Below are positions 29,040-34,671 of a stretch of DNA of 34,671 nt, one piece after another (position 1 is the first letter of the stretch; each line of letters opens with the position of its first letter). The DNA is from an uncultured Oscillospiraceae bacterium. Its GTDB lineage: Bacteria; Bacillota; Clostridia; Oscillospirales; Oscillospiraceae. The translations under genes were made by a program, and so were the position numbers. Location of the stretch: assembly GCA_944385125.1 (NCBI GenBank), contig CALWVZ010000017.1, forward strand, positions 1-34,671, given 5' to 3'. The notes under the pieces are model-generated. The model did no database searches, was not told the origin of the DNA, and saw nothing but the letters and a program-made list of their open reading frames with translations.

Positions 29040-31427
29040 TCACTGGCTTACGTAGCTTCTGATGGCGCCGGCCCCGGCGTACTTCTCAAAGCCGCCGTCC
29101 TTGGTGACAACCAGGGTGGGGGCCTGCTTTATGCCGTACTGCTTCACCAAGTCCGCATTGTCCTCGGCCATGAGCTTTTCATACTTGAAGCCCGCCTTGT
29201 CCATGTAGGAGCAGGCCAGGCGGCAGTTGGGGCAGGTGGGAGTGGCAAAGAGGATGGCCCGGCTCCCGGCAGCTGCGGGGACAGAGCCGGCGGGAGCGTC
29301 GGCCTTGGGTACCTGCTCCCCCTCCTTCATAGGGCCGTTGTGGCGCAGCACAGAGCGGTCAATGACATACTCCTTGCGCTCCTTATACTCCTGGGTCTTG
29401 CCCACGTTCCAGTTCTGCACCGGACGGTAGTAGCCGGTGATGCGGCTGTAGACCTCGGCGCTCTCCCCACACTCGGGGCAGGTGAACTGCTCGCCGGTGA
29501 GGTAGCCGTGGTTCTTGCACACGGAGTAGGTGGGAGAGAGGGTGTAATAGGGCAGCTTGTAGTTCTCGGCTATCTTCCGCACCAGGTTTGCCGCAGCCTC
29601 CCAGCTGGGCAGCTTCTCGCCCAGGAAGGCGTGGAACACGGTGCCGGAGGTGTAGCGGGTCTGGAGGTCGTCCTGGATATCCAGAGCCTCAAAGATGTCC
29701 TCGGTGTAGCCCACGGGCAGGTGGGAGCTGTTGGTATAATAGGGGTCTCCGCCGGGCTGGGCGGCGGTGATGATGTCGGGGTAGGTCTCCACATCGTGCT
29801 TTGCCAGACGGTAGGCGGTGGACTCGGCAGGGGTGGCCTCCAGGTTGTACAGGTCGCCGTAGAGCTCCTGGTAGTCGCTGAGGCGCTCCCGCATGTGGTC
29901 CAGCACCTGCTTGGTGAACTCCTGGCACTTGGGGCTGGTCATGTCCGCCCGTATCCACTTGGCGTTCAGGCCCGCCTCGTTCATGCCCACCAGGCCGATG
30001 GTGGAGAAGTGGTTGTCAAAATTGCCCAGGTAGTACTTGGTATAGGGGTAGAGACCGGCGTCCAGCAGCTTAGTGATGACGGTGCGCTTCACCTTCAGAG
30101 AGCGGGCCGCCAGGTCCATCAGCTTGTCCAGACGGGCGTAGAAGTCCTTCTCGTCCTTGGCCAGGTAAGCCAGGCGGGGCATATTCAAAGTGACAACGCC
30201 GATGGAGCCGGTGCTCTCGCCGGAGCCGAAGTAGCCGCCGGACTTCTTCCGCAGCTCCCTCAGGTCCAGACGCAGGCGGCAGCACATGGAACGCACGTCG
30301 GAGGGCTCCATATCGGAGTTGATGTAGTTGGAGAAATAGGGGGTGCCGTACTTGGCGGTCATCTCAAAGAGGAGCTTGTTGTTCTCCGTGGGGGACCAGT
30401 CGAAGTCCCGGGTGATGGAGTAGGTTGGTATGGGGTACTGGAAGCCCCGGCCGTTGGCGTCGCCCTCGATCATGATGTCGATGAAGGCCTTGTTCACCAT
30501 GTCCATCTCGGCCTTGCAGTCGCCGTAGGTGAAGTCCATCTCCTTGCCGCCCACGATAGCGGGCAGGTCCTTCAGGTCGGCGGGGACGGTCCAGTCCAGA
30601 GTGATGTTGGAGAAGGGAGCCTGGGTGCCCCAGCGGGAGGGGGTGTTCACGCCGAAGATGAAGGACTGGACGCACTGCTTGACTTCCTTGTAGCTGAGAT
30701 GGTCCACCTTCACGAAGGGGGCCAGGTAGGTGTCAAAGGAGGAGAAGGCCTGAGCGCCGGCCCACTCGTTCTGCATGATGCCCAGGAAGTTCACCATCTG
30801 GTTGCACAGGGTGGACAGGTGGCTGGCGGGAGAGGAGTTTATCTTTCCCGGGATGCCCAGGCCCTGCTGGATCAGCTGCTTCAGGCTCCAGCCGGCGCAG
30901 TAGCCGGTGAGCATGGACAAATCGTGGAGATGCAGGTCGCAGTTGCGGTGGGCATCGGCTATCTCCTGGTCATAGACCTCGCTGAGCCAGTAGTTGGCGG
31001 TGATGGCGCCGGAGTTGGAGAGGATGAGGCCGCCTACGGAATAGGTGACGGTGGAGTTCTCCTTCACCCGCCAGTCCTCTATGTTCAGGTACTTGTCCAC
31101 GGTCTCCTTGTAGTCCAGGTAGGAGGACTTGGTGTTGCGCAGTTTCTCCCGCTGCTTGCGGTAGAGGATGTAGGCCTTGGCCACGGCCTCATAGCCGCCT
31201 CTGGAGAGCACCGCCTCCACGCTGTCCTGGATGTCCTCCACGGCCACCTTGCCCTCCTTTATCTTGGGCAGGAAGTCGGCGGAGACCTTAAGGGCCAGAA
31301 AATCTATCACATCGTCGTTATAATCCGTTTTTGTGGCCTCAAAGGCCTTCTTTATGGCGGCGGCTATCTTCTGGATGTCGAAGTCCACTATCTTGCCGTC
31401 CCGCTTTACTACCTGATACATATCCAT
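29040..31427 (-). CDS. nrdD: Anaerobic ribonucleoside-triphosphate reductase with fused C-terminal redoxin domain
   Basis: This 795-residue class III reductase makes dNTPs anaerobically. It has an ATP-cone domain (about 1-95; VVKRDGKIVDFD, RGGYEAVAKAY), the glycyl-radical enzyme body with the paired-Cys segment RSMCCRLRLDLREL, a zinc site with CKNHGYLT and CPECG, and the radical motif RITGY with the glycyl residue at about 665. Typical NrdD proteins end some 30 residues after that motif. Here an Ala/Pro linker (about 711-721) leads to a redoxin-like domain with C732-P-N-C735 and a probable cis-Pro at 770. This suggests electrons come from a dithiol rather than formate. It follows nrdG by 27 bp, and trxB lies just downstream. 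Confidence 0.95.
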   Translation of the reverse strand: MDMYQVVKRDGKIVDFDIQKIAAAIKKAFEATKTDYNDDVIDFLALKVSADFLPKIKEGKVAVEDIQDSVEAVLSRGGYEAVAKAYILYRKQREKLRNTKSSYLDYKETVDKYLNIEDWRVKENSTVTYSVGGLILSNSGAITANYWLSEVYDQEIADAHRNCDLHLHDLSMLTGYCAGWSLKQLIQQGLGIPGKINSSPASHLSTLCNQMVNFLGIMQNEWAGAQAFSSFDTYLAPFVKVDHLSYKEVKQCVQSFIFGVNTPSRWGTQAPFSNITLDWTVPADLKDLPAIVGGKEMDFTYGDCKAEMDMVNKAFIDIMIEGDANGRGFQYPIPTYSITRDFDWSPTENNKLLFEMTAKYGTPYFSNYINSDMEPSDVRSMCCRLRLDLRELRKKSGGYFGSGESTGSIGVVTLNMPRLAYLAKDEKDFYARLDKLMDLAARSLKVKRTVITKLLDAGLYPYTKYYLGNFDNHFSTIGLVGMNEAGLNAKWIRADMTSPKCQEFTKQVLDHMRERLSDYQELYGDLYNLEATPAESTAYRLAKHDVETYPDIITAAQPGGDPYYTNSSHLPVGYTEDIFEALDIQDDLQTRYTSGTVFHAFLGEKLPSWEAAANLVRKIAENYKLPYYTLSPTYSVCKNHGYLTGEQFTCPECGESAEVYSRITGYYRPVQNWNVGKTQEYKERKEYVIDRSVLRHNGPMKEGEQVPKADAPAGSVPAAAGSRAILFATPTCPNCRLACSYMDKAGFKYEKLMAEDNADLVKQYGIKQAPTLVVTKDGGFEKYAGAGAIRSYVSQ

Positions 31428-31454
31428 ATCCTCCTTCTGTCTCTCTGTATCTTA

Positions 31455-32150
31455 TCATACTCCCCTGACCAGGACCGTGGGGACCAGGTCCCTCAGGCCC
31501 TCGGCCAGAGCATGCATTTCCTTTTCATCGAAGGCCTCCAGGCCCTCTATCGCCAGCACGTTTCCCGAATCCTTGAACTGCTGGAGGTAATACTCCTTTG
31601 CCCCCTGTATCCACCGGGCAGCCTCTCTCAGGCTCTCCAGGCTGTGCAGGCCCTTCACCACCGTGGTGCGGAACTCATAGTCCACGCTGCCCTCCAGAAG
31701 GAAGTTCTTGGACCGCTCTATGGCCGTCATATCCGGCTTCTCCAGACCTGCGGTACGGGCATAGAGCTCTGGGGAATTCTTGATGTCCATGGCCACCCGG
31801 TCCACCAGGCCCTCTCTCACCAGCTCCATGAGCAGCTCCGGGAAGGAACCGTTGGTGTCCAGCTTCACGCTGTAGCCCAGGGCCTTCACCTTGGCCAGAA
31901 AGGCGCCGATATCCTTATGGAGCAGGGGCTCTCCGCCGGTGACGGCCACCCCGTCCAGCACGCCTACCCGCTTTTTCAGAAAGCTCAGCACCGCCTCCTC
32001 GTCCGTGTCCTGCGCCAACTGCTCCGGCAGCACCAGAGACGCATTGTGACAGAAGGGACAGCGGAAGTTGCAGCCCCCGGTGAACACCGTACAGGCCACC
32101 CGTCCGGGATAGTCCAGCAACGTGAGTTTTTGAAGTCCTGATATAAGCAT
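31455..32150 (-). CDS. nrdG: Anaerobic ribonucleotide reductase activating protein (radical SAM)
   Basis: This roughly 231-residue radical-SAM protein has C27-x3-C31-x2-C34 (GGCNFRCPFCHN), which binds the [4Fe-4S] cluster, then VAVTGGEPLLHKD and LDTNGSFP. It generates the glycyl radical on NrdD using SAM and reduced flavodoxin or ferredoxin. This longer type, with LQKLTLLDYPGRVACTVFTGGC at the N-terminus, is common in Clostridia. The ATG at 32150 is chosen because GAGAGG lies seven bases upstream; 32156 is an alternative. It precedes nrdD, the reverse of the E. coli order. Two NrdR-box-like sites lie upstream. Confidence 0.92.
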   Translation of the reverse strand: MLISGLQKLTLLDYPGRVACTVFTGGCNFRCPFCHNASLVLPEQLAQDTDEEAVLSFLKKRVGVLDGVAVTGGEPLLHKDIGAFLAKVKALGYSVKLDTNGSFPELLMELVREGLVDRVAMDIKNSPELYARTAGLEKPDMTAIERSKNFLLEGSVDYEFRTTVVKGLHSLESLREAARWIQGAKEYYLQQFKDSGNVLAIEGLEAFDEKEMHALAEGLRDLVPTVLVRGV

Positions 32151-32170
32151 AGGCATACCTCTCTTTTTCG

Positions 32171-32199
32171 TGCTCAACCAGATTACCACCATATGGGCC
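32171..32199 (-). promoter_or_regulatory. Candidate nrdGD promoter
   Basis: On the minus strand, a consensus TTGACA is followed after 17 bp by TAATCT, a poor -10, about 25 bp upstream of the nrdG start. A second possible -10 (TATAGT) lies inside the first NrdR-like box. Which one is used is not clear from sequence. Confidence 0.4.
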
Positions 32200-32215
32200 C
32201 CTTGTCAATAGGAAC

Positions 32216-32273
32216 TCACTATATATTGAAAGAAAGACAGGGCTGTAACCGTTTTGACCACAAAATATAGTGT
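32216..32273. promoter_or_regulatory. Paired NrdR boxes upstream of nrdGD
   Basis: TCACTATATATTGAAA (32216-32231) and CCACAAAATATAGTGT (32258-32273) both match the NrdR consensus (acaCwAtATaTwGtgt). They are 42 bp apart, about four helical turns, so on the same DNA face as usual for paired NrdR boxes. The repressor NrdR, which senses ATP/dATP, is expected to control nrdGD. Confidence 0.75.
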
Positions 32274-32433
32274 CGGGCTGCATACAGCCGCAGCCCGGCA
32301 CCGAGAGTTATTTTACTTCATGCCGCCGGGGATTTCAAGTGTTGAGTCCCCCTTTTTGTAAATCTTGTTGATTTATCCAAAAATACGGCAAAAATTTCTA
32401 CATGGTATTTTCTTCCACGGCAAAAGATACCGT

Positions 32434-33729
32434 TTATTTCTTTCCCGCAGCCGCAGCGGCCAGTTTGCGCTGTCGGCGTTCCAGCACCTCTCGGCTCTTA
32501 GGCTGGATATCCCCGGCCTGGGTCAGGGCCCATTTGGTCATGGAGGGTCCTACCAGCTCATACACCAGCACCGCAAACAGCACGATGTTCCTGATAAGGG
32601 CCCCATCCTTGGGAAGTGTGGATGCGGTGACACACATGCCCAGAGCCACCCCCGCCTGAGGCAGCAGGGTTATACCCAGATATTTCACTACCTTCTCGCC
32701 GCAGCCGGCCAATCTGGCCGAAGCCCTGGCTCCAAGATACTTGCCCAGAGAGCGGGATATTATATATATGAGTCCTATGACGACGCTGCTCAGCTGCTGG
32801 AAAACTCCCAGCTCCAGCTCCGCCCCGGATATCACGAAAAACAGCACCAGCAGAGGAGCGGTCCAGCGGTCGGCGTTTTCCATTATCTCCCCTGACAGAG
32901 GGCAGAGATTGCAGAACACCGTGCCCAGCATCATGCACACCAGCAGAGAGGAGAAGCTCAAAGTCATCGGTCCTATGGGAATGCTCAGCATGGACAGGGC
33001 CACGGTCAAAAACACAAAGCCTATAGTCATGGCCAGGCGGTTGGTATTGGAATGGAAAAATTTCTCTATGTGGGTCAGGGCCAGGCCTGCCAGCGCCCCC
33101 AGCGCCAGAGAGGCCGTTATCTCTATTATGGGGTTTGCTACTATTGTATATATGTCCACTACCCCGGAGCCCAGAGCCTTAGCCACTCCAAAGGAAATGG
33201 CAAAAAGCACCAGACCCACTGCGTCGTCCAGAGCCACTATGGGCAGCAGCAGATCGGTAAGAGGTCCCTTGGCCTTGTACTGGCGCACCACCATCAGAGT
33301 TGCGGCAGGAGCTGTGGCGGCAGCTATGGCTCCAAGAGTGATGGCCGCAGGAACACTCAACGCCTGGGGCAGGGCCAGGTGGAACAGCAGCAGCGCCCCA
33401 TCCACCAGAAGCGTTGCGGCTGCCGCCTGGAGCACCCCTATGGTGAAAGCCTGCCGCCCCGTCTCTTTCAGCTGGGACAGGCGAAACTCGTTTCCTATGG
33501 AAAAGGCTATGAAGCCCAGGGCCACGTCGCTTATAAGCCCCAAGCCTTCCAGCTGCTCATAGCTGGAAAATCCCAGGCCCGGGACCTTCAGCGCACCTAT
33601 AAAGCAGGGGCCTATGAGCACCCCAGCTATCAGATAGGCCGTCACGTCCGGCAGGTGCAGATTTTTTACCGCACGGGTCATCATCAGCCCGGCAAACATC
33701 GCCACGGATAGGGACAGCAGACTAGCCAT
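32434..33729 (-). CDS. CPA2-family cation/proton antiporter
   Basis: This 431-residue membrane protein has about twelve helices, the KefB/NapA-like fold, and no C-terminal RCK/TrkA-N domain. Key segments are PDVTAYLIAGVLIGP near 27-41, AAATAPAATLMV near 135-146 and VALDDAVGLVLFAI near 164-177; the DD pair corresponds to the ion-binding acidic residues of electrogenic sodium/proton exchangers such as NapA. The C-terminal 30 residues are basic and end in an Ala/Lys-rich tail. It would exchange Na+ or K+ for protons. A GGAG-containing ribosome-binding site lies eight bases before the ATG. It has its own promoter and is divergent from the ArsR-type repressor. If sodium pumping occurs in region 1, such an antiporter could help balance sodium and protons. 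Confidence 0.9.
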   Translation of the reverse strand: MASLLSLSVAMFAGLMMTRAVKNLHLPDVTAYLIAGVLIGPCFIGALKVPGLGFSSYEQLEGLGLISDVALGFIAFSIGNEFRLSQLKETGRQAFTIGVLQAAAATLLVDGALLLFHLALPQALSVPAAITLGAIAAATAPAATLMVVRQYKAKGPLTDLLLPIVALDDAVGLVLFAISFGVAKALGSGVVDIYTIVANPIIEITASLALGALAGLALTHIEKFFHSNTNRLAMTIGFVFLTVALSMLSIPIGPMTLSFSSLLVCMMLGTVFCNLCPLSGEIMENADRWTAPLLVLFFVISGAELELGVFQQLSSVVIGLIYIISRSLGKYLGARASARLAGCGEKVVKYLGITLLPQAGVALGMCVTASTLPKDGALIRNIVLFAVLVYELVGPSMTKWALTQAGDIQPKSREVLERRQRKLAAAAAGKK

Positions 33730-33758
33730 TTTAACATCTCCTTTTTTTCAGCCGACTC

Positions 33759-33787
33759 ATTATAGGACGAAATTTCCGGGATTTCAA
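33759..33787 (-). promoter_or_regulatory. Promoter of the cation/proton antiporter
   Basis: On the minus strand TTGAAA (33782-33787), 17 bp and TATAAT (33759-33764) form a near-consensus sigma-A promoter about 30 bp upstream of the ATG. Confidence 0.75.
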
Positions 33788-33810
33788 CTCGAAATTACTA
33801 CCAAATCCCG
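33777..33810. promoter_or_regulatory. Inverted repeat over the antiporter -35 region
   Basis: CGGGATTT (33777-33784) and AAATCCCG (33803-33810) are perfect 8-bp inverted arms with an 18-nt spacer. One arm overlaps the -35 element, so this may be an operator; no regulator is identified. Confidence 0.35.
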
Positions 33811-33839
33811 CCGAAAAACAGCAGCCTCTTTTTTGCTGC

Positions 33840-33868
33840 TTGACAAGGGAGCCGAAGCTGGCTATAAT
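33840..33868 (+). promoter_or_regulatory. Consensus promoter of the arsR-sdpI-like operon
   Basis: TTGACA (33840-33845), a 17-bp spacer and TATAAT (33863-33868) form a perfect sigma-A consensus promoter. Such strength suggests tight repression in the resting state. Confidence 0.9.
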
Positions 33869-33872
33869 ACAA

Positions 33873-33895
33873 TTAACAATTAAGTTAATTGTTAA
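33873..33895. promoter_or_regulatory. Palindromic operator of the ArsR-type repressor
   Basis: TTAACAATTAA (33873-33883) and TTAATTGTTAA (33885-33895) are perfect 11-bp inverted arms around a single G. The palindrome covers the expected transcription start of the perfect promoter and ends 14 bp before the ATG. ArsR/SdpR dimers bind sites of this kind, so autorepression is expected. Confidence 0.8.
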
Positions 33896-33909
33896 GGGAG
33901 CTGATGTAC

Positions 33910-34185
33910 ATGGGCCTGCAAAACACGCTTCGGGCGCTGGCCGATCCCATACGCCGGGAGATACTCAGCCTGCTGAAGGCCGGGCCCCTGACCGCCGGGG
34001 ACATATGCAGACACTTTACCGTGACGGCGGCAGCGGTGTCCCGGCACCTGGCGGTGCTGAGAGAGGCGGACCTGATACGGGACCGCCGGGAGGGGAAGTT
34101 CATCTACTATGAGTTGAATACCTCCGTTCTGGAGGAGATAATGTTTTGGATCACCGAGCTGAAAGGAGACGGGGATGATGCTTAA
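33910..34185 (+). CDS. ArsR/SdpR-family autorepressor
   Basis: This 91-residue winged-helix protein matches ArsR-family repressors of the SdpR branch: LRALADPIRREILSLLKAGPLTAGDIC, recognition helix TAAAVSRHLAVLREADLI and wing RDRREGKFIYYELN. It lacks the CxC metal-binding pair of metal-sensing ArsR proteins. In Bacillus, SdpR represses sdpRI and is sequestered at the membrane by SdpI when toxin is present. The next gene here encodes an SdpI-like protein with overlapping ends, so the same logic is likely. The ATG at 33910 is chosen since GGGAG lies nine bases upstream; the ATG at 33904 is too close to that site. Confidence 0.88.
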   Translation: MGLQNTLRALADPIRREILSLLKAGPLTAGDICRHFTVTAAAVSRHLAVLREADLIRDRREGKFIYYELNTSVLEEIMFWITELKGDGDDA

Positions 34186-34671
34186 AAAGAATTTGAGAGC
34201 AATAATAATCAGCAGCCTTATCATCCTGCTGCCCATGCTGGCAGGGCTTATACTGTGGCGGCGGCTTCCGGAGCAGCTGCCGATGCACTGGAACGCTGCC
34301 GGGGAAATAGACGGCTGGGGCAGCCGGGCCGCCGTGGTATTCGGGGAAAGTCTGGGTTTGCTGGCCATACACTGGCTGTGCATCGTCGTTTGCTTTGCCG
34401 ACCCCAGGAATAAGGTCCAGAGCGGCAAGGCTCTTGGGCTGGTGCTGTGGATCTGCCCAGCCCTGTCCGTGCTGATGGGTGGCGTCACCTACCTCACTGC
34501 CCTTGGGCTCCAGCCCTTCAGCATGGATAAGATCATGTTTATATTCATGGGCCTGCTGTTCATTGCCATCGGCAACTATCTGCCCAAGTGCCGCCGGAAC
34601 TACACCATAGGCATAAAAGTGCCCTGGGCCCTGGACAATGAGGAGAACTGGAACGCCACCCACCGCTTTGC
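34175..34671 (+). CDS. SdpI-like DUF1648 membrane protein (partial, cut by window end)
   Basis: The first 165 residues are visible. It begins with a hydrophobic helix (IIISSLIILLPMLAGLILW), followed by the DUF1648 signature LPMHWNAAGEIDGWGSR, then three further helices and a loop NYLPKCRRNYTIGIKVPWAL that is typical of SdpI/YfhL proteins. SdpI gives immunity to the SDP toxin in Bacillus subtilis and relays a signal to SdpR; many homologues in other Firmicutes have no known toxin. No sdpABC-like toxin gene is visible here, but the downstream side is outside the window. AGGAG precedes the start, and the gene overlaps the repressor by 11 bp. ATG at 34178 is an alternative start. Confidence 0.88.
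   Translation, partial: MMLKKNLRAIIISSLIILLPMLAGLILWRRLPEQLPMHWNAAGEIDGWGSRAAVVFGESLGLLAIHWLCIVVCFADPRNKVQSGKALGLVLWICPALSVLMGGVTYLTALGLQPFSMDKIMFIFMGLLFIAIGNYLPKCRRNYTIGIKVPWALDNEENWNATHRF

Noticed and set aside
28977-32141. A 1054-codon open frame on the plus strand
   Set aside because: It is exactly antisense to nrdD and nrdG, has no recognisable domain, is biased to G, V, L, A, H and Q, and has no ribosome-binding site. It results from the high-GC codon use of the real genes.
32274-32297. Hairpin CGGGCTG/CAGCCCG near the antiporter end
   Set aside because: A 7-bp stem with no T-run on either side, about 140 bp from the antiporter stop; too weak to call a terminator.

Overview
The window looks like the chromosome of a strictly anaerobic member of the Bacillota, most likely class Clostridia. 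The basis is gene content: a glycyl-radical class III ribonucleotide reductase with its radical-SAM activase, a biotin-dependent decarboxylase-type carboxyltransferase, a pyrBI pair with the zinc-binding PyrI subunit, a TAXI-type TRAP transporter, Gram-positive lipoprotein signals and strong AGGAGG ribosome-binding sites. No rRNA, tRNA, CRISPR array, insertion sequence or phage gene was seen. There is no gene-free stretch longer than about 300 bp; the longest is the divergent regulatory region 16136-16430.

Region 1 (1 to about 19.1 kb) is a large catabolic locus. On the minus strand, an AraC-type regulator with a PocR-like sensor and a small cupin form a unit closed by a terminator (14691-14746). 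Below it runs a long minus-strand gene series: TAXI solute receptor, fused TRAP permease, HxH amidohydrolase (DUF6282-like), AEC-family carrier, acetylene-hydratase-like Mo/W-pterin enzyme, four-cluster ferredoxin, carboxyltransferase, small OadG-tail-like protein, biotin carrier, MobA, Ldh2-type dehydrogenase, LeuA/homocitrate-synthase-like enzyme, LarA-like nickel racemase homologue, and the start of an OadG-like membrane subunit that leaves the window. Divergent from the regulator lie a PuuE/polysaccharide-deacetylase-like hydrolase, a THEP1-type NTPase and MoeA. I infer a pathway that imports an organic acid or amide/imide, opens it hydrolytically, transforms it with a bis-MGD enzyme, racemises and oxidises a 2-hydroxyacid, cleaves or condenses the 2-oxoacid, and conserves energy by biotin-dependent decarboxylation. 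The substrate cannot be named from sequence, and I do not recognise the whole set as a described pathway.

Region 2 (19.1 to 25.75 kb) is a peptide/nickel-type ABC transporter (fused double ATPase, two permeases, lipoprotein receptor). It is divergent from a SAM methyltransferase and an FmdE-family protein. The 210-bp divergent region holds two face-to-face promoters bracketed by a nearly perfect 20-bp inverted repeat, each arm having a C-tract/G-tract core like operators of the CsoR/RcnR metal-sensor family. A metal-related role is therefore inferred.

Region 3 (25.75 to 34.67 kb) is mostly housekeeping. It holds pyrBI with its own promoter and a bidirectional terminator; a B3/B4-domain protein with a thioredoxin reductase; nrdG-nrdD with two phased NrdR-box-like sites and an NrdD carrying a C-terminal redoxin domain; a CPA2 cation/proton antiporter; and, divergently, an ArsR/SdpR-type repressor with an SdpI-like membrane protein cut by the window end. 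To the eye, base composition shifts from moderate GC in region 1 to clearly higher GC from about 19.2 kb on, at the bidirectional terminator 19138-19179.
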